64,000 bases of DNA from GCA-003244245 sp036378735 (GTDB lineage Bacteria; Actinomycetota; Actinomycetes; Mycobacteriales; Pseudonocardiaceae): assembly GCA_036378735.1 (NCBI GenBank), contig DASUVX010000145.1, positions 1 through 64,000 on the forward strand. Reading direction: 5' to 3'. Every line of letters starts with the position of its first letter. Position 1 is the first letter of the stretch. The position numbers and the translations under genes are program-made. Shown here in pieces: positions 52,321-62,585 of the stretch. The notes below the pieces were generated by a model. It was not told the DNA's origin. It made no database searches and saw only the letters and a program-made list of their open reading frames with translations.

Positions 52321-53663
52321 AGCAGGTGTCCTCCAGTGTGTCCGGCAGGTCGCGTCCCGTTACCTAGTGCGCCGGCGCCTGCGGCGATGGCACTGGTGAG
52401 GTCGTCCGCTGGGCAGCGGCCGCGCCGGACCCGGTACTCCGTGATGTCCTCCACCAGCAACTGCACGCCGGGCGGCGCATCCAGCGCCGGCAGGGCGTCG
52501 CAGGCCAGCTCGAACACCTCAGTCGCGGCGACGGCGAGGGTGTCGTCACGAAGGCCACGTTCGGCTGCCTGCAGCCACCGCCCAGCGGCCGGCGCGCAGG
52601 CATCCCGAGCGGCGGCAGTGACCGAGGGGTCGGCAAGCAAGGCGGCCAGCACTGCCACCGGTACCAACCACTGCCCTGCCGGCTGGGTGTCCAGGTAACG
52701 GACCTCGAGGTAGCCATGCGGTCGTACCGGCGGGAACAGCGTGGTCAGGTGGTAATCCAGATCAGCGGTGCTGGGCCGGCCGGGCAGTGCCCCGCACAAC
52801 CAGTCGGCGAAGGTGACGCCGCTGGGCACCTCCCAACTTCCCCACGGGCGACGTTGGCACAGCAACGGGGTGTCCAGCGCTCGGCGCGCCCAGTCGGCGG
52901 CTGGATCCCAGTGCACCGCCGGATCCCAGTTAACGGGGCTGGGTCTGGTGCGGGCCGGATCCAACGCGAACCACGCCTGCATCCGCGACGACACCCATCC
53001 GGTGCGCCGGCCACCCAACCATGGTGAGTTGGCGAACGCGGCCACCAGCACCGGTCCGAGGTCGTGCAGGGCTGCCCAGCGCAGTGCCACGTCGGAGGGG
53101 GTACCGGCGTCCAGGCACACCTGCACCGCCGCGGTCGAGCACATCATGGCCCGGCCCATCGGACCGATCCGGTCGAATGCGGTCTCCATCGCTGCGTAGC
53201 GGGGAATGTCGATCAACCGGCGAGACGGGCGATGCGGGTCGGAGCCCAACCCGGTGAGGACCAGACCGGCGGGGTCGAGCAGGTCGGTCAGAGCTGCGGT
53301 ATCGCCTTCCACGGTGGCGATGAGCCCGGTCAGCGAGGCACAGGGCGGGCTGGAGATCTCGAGCTGACCACCGGGTTCGACCGTGACGGTGGAGCCGTAG
53401 GGAAGAGGTTTCTGGGGACTGTCGGGAACGAGAGAATCCGGAACATGTGCACCGAGCGCTTCGGCGAGGTGCTGAGCCTGCAACGGGCGATGGGGATTGC
53501 CGGAGTGCTGCACCACCCACTCGAGCTCGGCGCCGAGCAGCCTCGGTGGCCCGTGCTTGAAGCAGACCGAGGCGACGTACACTTCGGCTTCTTCCCGGCA
53601 GCGCAGCACCGTGGGTGGTGCGGCCGGCGCCGACGTCCAAGGCCGCGTTGCCTCTGCCGTCAC
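52317..53663 (-). CDS. egtA: Glutamate-cysteine ligase EgtA
   Basis: Makes gamma-glutamylcysteine, the sulfur donor for EgtB. 448-residue GCS2-type ligase: GAELEWVVQHSGNPHRPLQ, YGSTVTVEPGGQLEISSPPC, MMCSTAAVQVCLDAGT and GYLEVRYLDTQPAGQW are family motifs. GTG 53661-53663 is chosen because AGGAGGTG lies 7 nt upstream; an ATG 36 bp earlier has no such site. It opens egtABCD. No egtE (PLP-dependent C-S lyase) follows. Confidence 0.95.
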   Translation of the reverse strand: MTAEATRPWTSAPAAPPTVLRCREEAEVYVASVCFKHGPPRLLGAELEWVVQHSGNPHRPLQAQHLAEALGAHVPDSLVPDSPQKPLPYGSTVTVEPGGQLEISSPPCASLTGLIATVEGDTAALTDLLDPAGLVLTGLGSDPHRPSRRLIDIPRYAAMETAFDRIGPMGRAMMCSTAAVQVCLDAGTPSDVALRWAALHDLGPVLVAAFANSPWLGGRRTGWVSSRMQAWFALDPARTRPSPVNWDPAVHWDPAADWARRALDTPLLCQRRPWGSWEVPSGVTFADWLCGALPGRPSTADLDYHLTTLFPPVRPHGYLEVRYLDTQPAGQWLVPVAVLAALLADPSVTAAARDACAPAAGRWLQAAERGLRDDTLAVAATEVFELACDALPALDAPPGVQLLVEDITEYRVRRGRCPADDLTSAIAAGAGALGNGTRPAGHTGGHLL

Positions 53664-53784
53664 GATCCACCTCCTGGGCAATCGACGAGCCTTCGCCACG
53701 CTACCCAGTTACTCCGACACTTGCAGCGTTACGCCAATGACGTTCGTCTGCGCTTCCCCTCCGGTTCCCCGCACCCTCCCCCAG

Positions 53785-53850
53785 CCCCGACATGGAGACA
53801 TATCGGGGTCAAGCGAACCGCTTTGACCCCGATATGTCTCCATGTCGGGG
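53785..53850. repeat. Interspersed inverted-repeat element, copy 3
   Basis: Two 24-base arms (53785-53808 and 53827-53850) that are perfect reverse complements, around an 18-nt spacer whose ends (TCAA/TTGA) also pair. Arm core CGACATGGAGACATATCG. It lies between the ABC exporter stop and the egtA start, about 120 bp before egtA. Confidence 0.95.
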
Positions 53851-53872
53851 TGCGCGGGAGGAGAGAGGAACG

Positions 53873-55726
53873 CTAGGCGAGGGCGAACTGGGTGTGATGC
53901 AGCTGGGCGTAACGGCCGCCTGCGGCGAGCAGTTCTTCGTGCGTGCCTCGTTCGACGACCCGACCGTCCTCGATCACCAGGATCAGATCCGCGGCGCGGA
54001 TGGTGGACAACCGGTGCGCGATGACCAGCGCGGTGCGCCCGTGCAGTGCCTCGGCGAGCGCGGCCTGCACCACCACCTCGGATTCCGAATCCAGATGGGC
54101 GGTGGCCTCATCAAGTATCACCACGCGAGGTCGGGCCAGCAGCAGCCGGGCGATCGCCAGCCGCTGGCGCTCACCGCCGGAAAGGCGGTACCCGCGGTCG
54201 CCGACCACCATCTCCAGCCCGTCGGGCAAGGATCGCACCAGCGGCTCCAGCCGGGCCCGCCGCAGCGCGTCCCACAACTCGCCATCCGGCGCGTCCGGCG
54301 CGGCGAAACGCAGGTTGGCCGCGATGCTGTCGTGGAACAGGTGCCCGTCCTGGGTCACCACGCCCACGGTGTCCCGCAGCGCGGCGAAGGACAGATCGCG
54401 AACATCGATCCCGCCCAGCCGCACCGCCCCGGCATCGACGTCGTACAGGCGCGGGACCAGCGACGCGATGGTGGACTTGCCCGCTCCCGAGGAGCCCACC
54501 AGCGCAACCAGCTGCCCGGGCTCAGCGCGGAAATCGACCCCGTGCAACACCTCGGTACTGCCCCGCGCGTCCAGGGTCGCGACTTCTTCCAGCGAGGCCA
54601 GCGATACCTGCGCGGCCGAGGGGTAGGCGAAGTGCACGTTGTCGAATTCCACCGAGATCTCGCCCGGAGGTACCGCCTGAGCGTCCGTCCGTTCAGTGAT
54701 CATCGGGCGAACGTCGAGGACCTCGAAGACCCGCTCGAAGGCGACCAGCGCGGTCATCACGTCGACCCGGGCGTTGGCCAGCGCGGTCAGCGGCGAGTAG
54801 AGCCGGGTGAGCAGCAACGCGAGGCTGACCACGGTGCCGGCGGCGATGTCGCCGCGCAGCGCCAGCCAGCCGCCCAGCCCGTACACCAGCGCCTGCGCCA
54901 GCGCGGAGACCAGGCTCAGCGCGGTGAGGAACACCCGTGCCGACATCGCGTTGCGCACTCCGATGTCGCGCACGCGGGTGGCCCGGTAGCCGAATTCGGC
55001 AGCTTCGGTCTCCGGTCGTCCGAACAGCTTGACCAGGGTGGCGCCCGGCGCGGAGAAGCGCTCGGTCATCTGGGTGGTCATCGCGGCGTTGTGCGTGGAC
55101 GCCTCGCGCCTCAACTCGGCCATCCGGGCGCCCATCCGCCGCGCCGGCACCACGAAGATCGGAAGCAACACCAGGGCCAGTACGGTGACCTGCCACGACA
55201 GGGTCAGCATCACCACCAGCGTGAGCACCAGCTGGATCACGTTGGTGACCACTCCGGACAGCGTGGAGGTCAGCGCGGTCTGCGCGCCGATGACATCGTT
55301 GTTGAGCCGGCTGACCAGCGCCCCGGTGCGAGTACGGGTGAAAAACGCGACCGGCATCCGCTGCACGTGCTCGAACACGGCGCGGCGCAGGTCGAGGATC
55401 AGCCCCTCGCCGATGCGGGAGGACTGCCAGCGCGATGCCAGCCCGATCCCCGCGTCGAGCACCGCCAACCCCGCGATGACCAAGGCCAGCCCGACGACCA
55501 ACGCGGTCCTGGAATGCCCGACGATGCCGTCGACGACGCGCCCGGCCAGCAGCGGCGTGGCCACCGTGAGCACCGCCGACACAGTGCTGAGCGCCAGGAA
55601 GATCAGCAGCGACGTCCGGTGCGGCTTGGCGAAGCCCATGATCCGGCGCACCGTGCCGGGCGCGAGCGAGCGAGGTGTGCTGCCCTGGCGAGCCACGCTG
55701 GTCAGCAGGCTCCACGTATTGTCCAT
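53873..55726 (-). CDS. ABC exporter, fused membrane and ATPase domains
   Basis: 617-residue half-transporter of the ABCB/MsbA type. The six-helix membrane domain spans about residues 35-310. The ATPase domain has Walker A VGSSGAGKSTIAS, VTQDGHLFHDSIAANLRF (Q loop), signature YRLSGGERQRLAIARLLL, Walker B RVVILDEATAHLD and switch His in VIAHRLSTIR. Substrate unknown (drug or lipid). It lies upstream of egtA on the same strand, but 210 bp including the repeat element separate them, so co-transcription is doubtful. Confidence 0.92.
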   Translation of the reverse strand: MDNTWSLLTSVARQGSTPRSLAPGTVRRIMGFAKPHRTSLLIFLALSTVSAVLTVATPLLAGRVVDGIVGHSRTALVVGLALVIAGLAVLDAGIGLASRWQSSRIGEGLILDLRRAVFEHVQRMPVAFFTRTRTGALVSRLNNDVIGAQTALTSTLSGVVTNVIQLVLTLVVMLTLSWQVTVLALVLLPIFVVPARRMGARMAELRREASTHNAAMTTQMTERFSAPGATLVKLFGRPETEAAEFGYRATRVRDIGVRNAMSARVFLTALSLVSALAQALVYGLGGWLALRGDIAAGTVVSLALLLTRLYSPLTALANARVDVMTALVAFERVFEVLDVRPMITERTDAQAVPPGEISVEFDNVHFAYPSAAQVSLASLEEVATLDARGSTEVLHGVDFRAEPGQLVALVGSSGAGKSTIASLVPRLYDVDAGAVRLGGIDVRDLSFAALRDTVGVVTQDGHLFHDSIAANLRFAAPDAPDGELWDALRRARLEPLVRSLPDGLEMVVGDRGYRLSGGERQRLAIARLLLARPRVVILDEATAHLDSESEVVVQAALAEALHGRTALVIAHRLSTIRAADLILVIEDGRVVERGTHEELLAAGGRYAQLHHTQFALA

Positions 55727-55786
55727 CTAGCGTCCTCCATGCTGCGCGCACCTCGTCGCCTGGACTGTAACCTCGTGATCACCGGG

Positions 55787-56892
55787 TTATTCCGATGAGC
55801 GGAATGGCCGATTCCCTTTGGTCCCAGTGCCGCGTTCGGGCAGAAACAGCGTCGAATCCCCGAACTCATGCCACAAGTAGCGGCGTCGCACCGCAGCGGC
55901 GTAGGCGGCGCCGACCAGTTCGGCGCCGACGACGGCCTCGAGTAACAGCAAGTGGCTGGCTTGGGGCGCGTGCAACCCGGTGATGAGCCCGGTGACGATT
56001 CGGGCCGGATGATCGGGACTTACGACGAGGTCAGTCCACCCGTGCGCGGGCTCGATCAGGCCGCCGGGTCGGGTCGCTGTCTCCAGCGCGCGCACCACGG
56101 TGGTACCCACCGCGACGACTCGCTGCCCGGCATCGCGGGCGCTGCGGACCAGCCGTGCGGTGGGCTCGGGTACCTCAAAGCGCTCCGGCGCCGGCGGTTC
56201 GTGCAGCTCGGGGCTGGACACCCCGGCGTGGAGCACGACCGGGGCGAGGGTGATGCCCGAGGCCATCAGCCGCACCAGCAGCGGCGCGGTGAACGGGCGC
56301 CCGGCGCTGGCCATCTCGGCGCTGCCCGGCTGCGGGCGTACACCGTCTGGTAATCCGCCAACGGGTACTGCTCGGTGAGGTAGCCGTAGCCGATCGGGCG
56401 GCCATGCTCAGACAGGTACTCCACAAGCGGGGTCGGCGGCGTCACCACCGCCCGCCACAACCGGCTCGGATCCCCACGGGGCGCGAAGTCGGGGTAGGGC
56501 GCACTGAGCAGGAGTTCAACGTCTCCGGGCAGGTGCAACCGCTGCCCCAGCTGAGTTGTCAGGTCGGGTCCGCGGCCGTCGAGCCGGCGGATTTCCACCA
56601 CCCACTCTCCGGGGTTCAAAGAGGTGGCGATGTGCACCGGGACAGCCTGACCATCGTGGCGACGTCCTCGTACCGCCGCCGGCAGGGTGGCGGAGGTGTT
56701 GACCACGACGAGGTCGCCGGGTGCGAGCAGAGTGGGCAGGTCGGCAAATCGCCGGTGCTCGATCCGGCCAGGTCGAGCGACCAGTAGCCGGACCCCGTCG
56801 CGTGGCACTCCGCGGCGTTCCGGTGGACCGGTGGCTTCGCTTCCCGGCGGCAGCGTGAACCGCGCCGTGGGCTGGTCGGCGGTTATGGTCAC
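55787..56892 (-). pseudogene. queA: QueA-like tRNA ribosyltransferase-isomerase, frameshifted
   Basis: QueA moves the ribosyl part of SAM to 7-aminomethyl-7-deazaguanine in queuosine synthesis. The first part (GTG 56892, overlapping the SDR stop) reads GDLVVVNTSATLPAAVRGRR...PIGYGYLTEQYPLADYQTVYAR. The frame is then lost at about 56331, and the second part continues in another frame as PGSAEMASAGRPFTAPLLVRLMASGITLAPVVLHAGV to the end at 55787. One missing C after the Arg codon would restore YARQPGSAEM. Either a recent frameshift, a sequencing error or recoding. The rest is fully conserved. It is translationally coupled to the SDR gene. Confidence 0.85.
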
Positions 56893-57614
56893 CGGCCCGC
56901 CTCCGCCAGGAGATCCGCAGCCCGGTACCGGCCGCTGGGCAGGTTCCCTTCGGCGAGTGCCAGCAGCGCGGGTACCACGCACTCCGGTGCCGGCCGGTCG
57001 CTGATGTCCTCGCCCGGGAAGGCCTGCTGATGCAGGTCAGTGGCCATGTCGCCGGGGTCGAAGGCATAGACCCGCAGATCGGGGTGCTCCACTGCGAGCA
57101 CCGCGGTGAGTTGGTCCAGCGCGGCCTTGGCCGAGCCGTAGCCGCCCCATCCCGGGTAGGGCTCCACCGCCGCGTCGGACGAGACGTTGACCACTCGTCC
57201 AGCGCGGCGCGCAAGCTGCGGCAACAGCGCCTGGAACAGCGCAAGCGGAGCCAGCGTGTTCGCCGCGTAGACCTGCTCGAGCATCTCAAGGGGGTAGTCG
57301 GCGAGGTGGGGCTGCGGGCTCGGGCCCAGCACGCTGGCGTTGTTCACCAGCAGATCCAAGCCGCCCGCCTCGGCCGACGCGGCGGCCAGCCGCAGGCGGT
57401 GGCGAGGATCGCGCACATCCCCGGGCACCGCGGTCACCGCGTGCCGGCTTTCGATCTGGGCGACCAGCTCGGTGAGCGGCACGGGATCACGGGCATCGAT
57501 CACCACATGCCAGCCGCGGCGCACGAGGCTGATGGTCAATGCCCGACCCAACCCGCGGCTGCCGCCGGTCACCAGAGCCACCGGCAGCGGGTGAACTGCA
57601 TTTTGCTGCGTCAT
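56889..57614 (-). CDS. SDR-family oxidoreductase paired with queA-like gene
   Basis: 241-residue short-chain dehydrogenase: PVALVTGGSRGLGRALTISLVRRGWHVVIDARDP, VNNASVLGPSPQPH, VNVSSDAAVEPYPGWGGYGSAKAALDQLT (Ser, Tyr, Lys). The stop overlaps the queA-like GTG (GTGA). ATG 57612-57614 lies only about 9 bp from the predicted -10 of the SoxR-controlled promoter, so its mRNA may be leaderless. Substrate unknown. Confidence 0.88.
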   Translation of the reverse strand: MTQQNAVHPLPVALVTGGSRGLGRALTISLVRRGWHVVIDARDPVPLTELVAQIESRHAVTAVPGDVRDPRHRLRLAAASAEAGGLDLLVNNASVLGPSPQPHLADYPLEMLEQVYAANTLAPLALFQALLPQLARRAGRVVNVSSDAAVEPYPGWGGYGSAKAALDQLTAVLAVEHPDLRVYAFDPGDMATDLHQQAFPGEDISDRPAPECVVPALLALAEGNLPSGRYRAADLLAEAGR

Positions 57615-57628
57615 GCCGCGAGCATGTA

Positions 57629-57648
57629 ACTTGAAGCTCACTTCAAGT
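57629..57648. promoter_or_regulatory. MerR/SoxR-type operator between SDR and soxR
   Basis: ACTTGAAG-CTCA-CTTCAAGT is a perfect palindrome with 8-base arms. On the minus strand it lies between TTGACT (-35) and TACATG (-10), the usual position of MerR-family operators, upstream of the SDR-queA pair and next to soxR. Confidence 0.75.
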
Positions 57649-57668
57649 CAAGGAATTGGCGGAGGCGG

Positions 57669-58172
57669 ATGGACCGCACTGATCTGCTCCCGATCGGCGA
57701 GATAGCCCGCCGTGCCGGGCTGGCGACCTCGGCGCTGCGGTACTACGAGCGGCAGGGGCTCATCAGCGCCGTCCGCACCTCAGGCGGGCAGCGGCGCTAC
57801 CAGCGCAACATGCTGAGACGGCTGGCCTTCATCCGCGCGGCCCAAAGTGTCGGGCTCTCGCTGCAAGAGATCCGAACCGCGCTGGATACCCTGCCGGCGC
57901 AACGGACACCTACCACGGTGGACTGGGCACGACTGTCCCGCTCCTGGCGTAGCCGGCTCGACGAGCAGATCGCTGGACTCACCGCGCTGCGAGACGGGCT
58001 CACCTCGTGCATCGGCTGCGGTTGCCTATCGCTGCGCCGGTGCAGACTGTCGAACCCCAACGACACCGCCGCCGGCTACGGTGCCGGCGCCCGTTACCTG
58101 CCACCGGCCCTGCGCCGACCGCTCGACGCGACCCCGCGCTCAACTCCGCACGATGAACCCGCGCCGCCCTAG
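57669..58172 (+). CDS. soxR: SoxR-type redox-sensing MerR regulator
   Basis: 167-residue MerR-family activator. The winged HTH is LPIGEIARRAGLATSALRYYERQGLISAVRTSGGQRRYQRN, followed by a dimerisation helix and the [2Fe-2S] motif C-x2-C-x-C-x5-C at Cys114, Cys117, Cys119 and Cys125 (CIGCGCLSLRRC). Actinobacterial SoxR proteins sense redox-active compounds rather than superoxide. It is divergent from the SDR-queA operon with its palindromic operator between them, so it probably controls that operon. GGAGG precedes the ATG. Confidence 0.94.
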   Translation: MDRTDLLPIGEIARRAGLATSALRYYERQGLISAVRTSGGQRRYQRNMLRRLAFIRAAQSVGLSLQEIRTALDTLPAQRTPTTVDWARLSRSWRSRLDEQIAGLTALRDGLTSCIGCGCLSLRRCRLSNPNDTAAGYGAGARYLPPALRRPLDATPRSTPHDEPAPP

Positions 58173-58463
58173 GTCCACAGTGCTGCTACCGACACCAGCA
58201 CTACGTACGCGCATGGTAGAAAGACCAGCACGCCACCGGGAAGCTGTTCACCGAGTTCCTCGCTGCCCGCGGCGAGGGCGCTCAGGAAGCGACCCTCAAG
58301 GTTCGCGTCCAAGCGGCAGCAACGCTAGCCGCACTGGCGGTCGCGCTCAGCGCGGGTGCAGTCCGGCTGCGCCGAGCAGCTGCTGCCCTGGTCGATCGTG
58401 CTTTTCGCGCCTACGTCACGGTCTCAAAAACAGGCCCTGAACCAACGATGACGATCGGGAAGT
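58173..58463. other. Intergenic stretch with a possible gene remnant
   Basis: Downstream of soxR. An open frame at about 58235-58440 without a start codon reads KLFTEFLAARGEGAQEATLK and continues helical and Ala-rich. It could be a remnant of a deleted gene. Nothing else is recognised. Confidence 0.35.
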
Positions 58464-58673
58464 TTACTTCTTCTTCGTACGGGTGGCGCCGCCACGACCA
58501 CGCAGCGTCACACCGGACTCTGAAAGTACCCGGTGGACAAAGCCGTATGACCGCCCGGTCGATTCAGCCAGCGCCCGGATGCTGGCGCCCTTCTCGTACT
58601 TCTTCTTCAGCTCGGATGCGAGCTTGTCCCGAGCCACACCGGTGATCCGGCTGCCTTTTTTAAGGTCGGCCAC
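58464..58673 (-). CDS. Small helix-turn-helix protein (Rv1473A-like)
   Basis: 69-residue basic protein: SRITGVARDKLASELKKKYEKGASIRALAESTGRSYGFVHRVLSESGVTLRGRGG. The centre is a resolvase-like HTH (ASIRALAESTGRSYGFVHRVL), with Lys-rich ends. This is the conserved actinobacterial protein known in M. tuberculosis as Rv1473A, there too beside an ABC-F gene. The DNA target is unknown. GC-poor Lys codons at both ends set it apart from its neighbours. Confidence 0.85.
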   Translation of the reverse strand: MADLKKGSRITGVARDKLASELKKKYEKGASIRALAESTGRSYGFVHRVLSESGVTLRGRGGATRTKKK

Positions 58674-58883
58674 CTCGAAACGCCTTTCTTCCGACGGCAG
58701 AAGAGCCGGTCACGGCCCTTGCGGCAATGATCGACCAGGTTAGCGATCTCCGCCAGACGATCTCCGGGTGGATCTGTGAGCGGTATCCCTAGCGGGCCCA
58801 GATGCGCGATATAGCCCCAAAACCGCCAAACGGGATCGAACTAGAAGAGTTTGGAACACGCAGCGTAAGTATAAGGTCACCCG

Positions 58884-60509
<1,626 letters not shown>

Positions 60510-60653
60510 GTGAGGTGACTCCAAAGGTGGTCGCCGGCAGGGGTACTTCCCCACGCGCCGCGGCGTGCGGGGCCCAGCAGCGCATCAGCTTGTCGCGACC
60601 ACGGAGCCATCCTACCTACCGACCGCACCCCATTTATCCCGCCGCCACGCGTC

Positions 60654-61346
60654 TCACGGATGCTGGTGCAGCATGCCGCGCTCGCCGAGCTGGACCTCGA
60701 CACAGCGGACCCGCCGGGCGGCCTCATCCAGGACTGCACGGCGCGGCTGCGCAACGGCGAGCACCCGAGGCTCGGCGTGTTCGAGTAACCCGGTCAACCG
60801 CGGGTCCCCGGCCACCGTGCGCAACGCTGCGGTATCTCCACCGAGAACGACGGCGTCCAGTTCGGTGGCGCGGGGCAGCAGTACCCGCGCCGCGGCATCC
60901 GCTGCGGCGCGCAGCGCCATCCGTGCCTGGCCCTCCCGCCGGCGGGCGAAACGTTGCTGGGACTGTCCACCCGCCGCGCTACGCCCGTGTACCGGCCGGC
61001 TGCCCGTCGCGGAGACGAGCACCACCCCGGCCCGGGCGATGCCCACGCTGTACCCACCCAGGCGTACCAGGAGCAACCCGATCGTGCGCACCGCCAGGGC
61101 GTGGTTGAGCAGGTCATCCACGGCAAGGCCGGCCCGTTGCGCAGGGGGCACCGCCAGCGGTCCGAATGGCACCGGCATGGACGCTAACCACCCGTCAACA
61201 GCGCCCACCTCCACTCGCCACGGCTCAACCGTGGTGGCCAGCGCACCGCCATGATCGGCCACGAAGCGGTCCAGGAACCTGGTCAGCCGCTCCGGCTCCA
61301 CCTCCACCGCACGCCCCCCGCCGGCAAGTTCCCGGATGCGGCCCAT
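60654..61346 (-). CDS. acVLRF1-family peptidyl-tRNA hydrolase
   Basis: 230-residue protein of the actinobacterial Vms1/eRF1-like release factor family, which cleaves peptidyl-tRNA on stalled or split ribosomes. The active region GGQSQQRFARRREGQARMALRAAADAAARVLLP is the VLRF1 signature, with the catalytic Gln in GGQ. The N-terminal part (RFVADHGGALATTVEPWRVEVGAVDGWLASMPVPFGPL) and the end (RVRCVEVQLGERG) follow. It starts at ATG 61346, 33 bp from the divergent lycopene cyclase, and lies 144 bp upstream of the ABC-F gene on the same strand. Confidence 0.88.
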   Translation of the reverse strand: MGRIRELAGGGRAVEVEPERLTRFLDRFVADHGGALATTVEPWRVEVGAVDGWLASMPVPFGPLAVPPAQRAGLAVDDLLNHALAVRTIGLLLVRLGGYSVGIARAGVVLVSATGSRPVHGRSAAGGQSQQRFARRREGQARMALRAAADAAARVLLPRATELDAVVLGGDTAALRTVAGDPRLTGLLEHAEPRVLAVAQPRRAVLDEAARRVRCVEVQLGERGMLHQHP

Positions 61347-61379
61347 GAGCGGCAGGTTACGCCCGCGTAACGTGCAACT

Positions 61380-62585
61380 GTGATCGATGTGCTGGTGGCC
61401 GGAGGCGGTCCGGCGGGGTGGGCGGTAGCGGCGGCGTGTGCGCGGCTGGGACTGGTCACCGAATTGGTGGACCTCGCGCCGGACCGGCAGTGGCGGGCTA
61501 CCTACGGTTCGTGGCGGGCTGAGCTGCCCTCCGACATCGATCCTGCGGTGGCGGCGGCCGGCCAGGGCGAGGCGATCGGCACCACCACGCACCAGCTAGG
61601 TTGGGAATATGTGGTGTTGAACAACACCGCGTTGCGGGACGGGTTGGCCACCGCGCCCGTCACAGTGGTGAAGGGACGGGTGCGTGCCGCCCGGCCAGAT
61701 CCGGAGGGGGTCACCGTCGAGGTGGACGGCGGGCAACGGCGGGCAGCCGTTGTCCTCGACGCCACTGGCGCGCCACGTACGGTGCTCGGTGCTGCTGCCC
61801 GCGGTGCATCCGCCGAGCAGACTGCGGTAGGGGTGCTGGTCGAGGCTGACGCCGTGCGGAGATTGGTGACTCCGGGCAACGCGTTGTTCATGGATTGGCG
61901 GCCACACCATGGCGAGACCGGATGGCCGACGTTTCTCTACGCGGTGCCGGTGACGGCGGATCACATACTGCTCGAGGAAACCTCCCTGGCCCGCCGCCCC
62001 GCGCTCGGGCTGGGGACGCTACGTCGCCGGCTGCACGCTCGACTGGCATACCACGGCATATCAGTGCCGCCCGGTGGCGAGGAGCGGGTGCGAATTCCGG
62101 TGGACCGACCGCTGCCAAGCCCCGGCGACCGGCGCGGACCTGTGGTGGCGTTCGGGGCGGCCAGCCCGCTGGTGCATCCCGCCACCGGCTACAGCGTGGC
62201 CACGGCATTGCACCTGGCGCCTCGGGTGGCCGTCGCCGTGCGGGACGCGCTGCAGCGCAGCGGCTCCGCTGCGGCGGGCGCCGCGGCCTGGCGCGCGGTG
62301 TGGAGCCCGGCTGCGCTGGCGGTGCACGCGCTGCGACGCCGGAGCCTGGAGTCCCTGCTGCGGTTCCCGCCGGAGCTGGTGCCAAGGTTCTTCGACGTGT
62401 TCTTCGCGCTTCCCCAGCGGCATCGTTGGACCTATCTCACCGGTCGCGAGGATGTCCAAGGTAGCGCCGCTGCGATGGCCGCTCTGTTCGCTGCCTCTCC
62501 GTGGTGGCTGCGCCGGCGATTGGTCGTCGGCGCCCTCGATCTACGTTCAAGCTCGACCCTGGGCGACGAACTGCACACCGGCTGA
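61380..62585 (+). CDS. crtL: Lycopene cyclase-family FAD protein
   Basis: 401-residue flavoprotein of the CrtL/CrtY lycopene cyclase family, which closes the ionone rings of carotenoids. VLVAGGGPAGWAVAAACARLGL is the FAD motif. TYGSWRAELPSDI, FLYAVPVTADHILLEETSLARRP (catalytic Glu region), the HPATGYSVATAL segment and the PRFFDVFFALPQ end are typical. The start is GTG 61380. No other carotenoid gene lies in the window, so the product is unproven. Divergent from the acVLRF1 gene. Confidence 0.87.
   Translation: MIDVLVAGGGPAGWAVAAACARLGLVTELVDLAPDRQWRATYGSWRAELPSDIDPAVAAAGQGEAIGTTTHQLGWEYVVLNNTALRDGLATAPVTVVKGRVRAARPDPEGVTVEVDGGQRRAAVVLDATGAPRTVLGAAARGASAEQTAVGVLVEADAVRRLVTPGNALFMDWRPHHGETGWPTFLYAVPVTADHILLEETSLARRPALGLGTLRRRLHARLAYHGISVPPGGEERVRIPVDRPLPSPGDRRGPVVAFGAASPLVHPATGYSVATALHLAPRVAVAVRDALQRSGSAAAGAAAWRAVWSPAALAVHALRRRSLESLLRFPPELVPRFFDVFFALPQRHRWTYLTGREDVQGSAAAMAALFAASPWWLRRRLVVGALDLRSSSTLGDELHTG

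Noticed and set aside
53792..55798. 668-codon plus-strand open frame antisense to the ABC exporter
   Set aside because: It mirrors the codon structure of the ABC exporter; its translation is His/Gln/Arg/Gly-rich without domains. High-GC genes routinely leave such long antisense frames.
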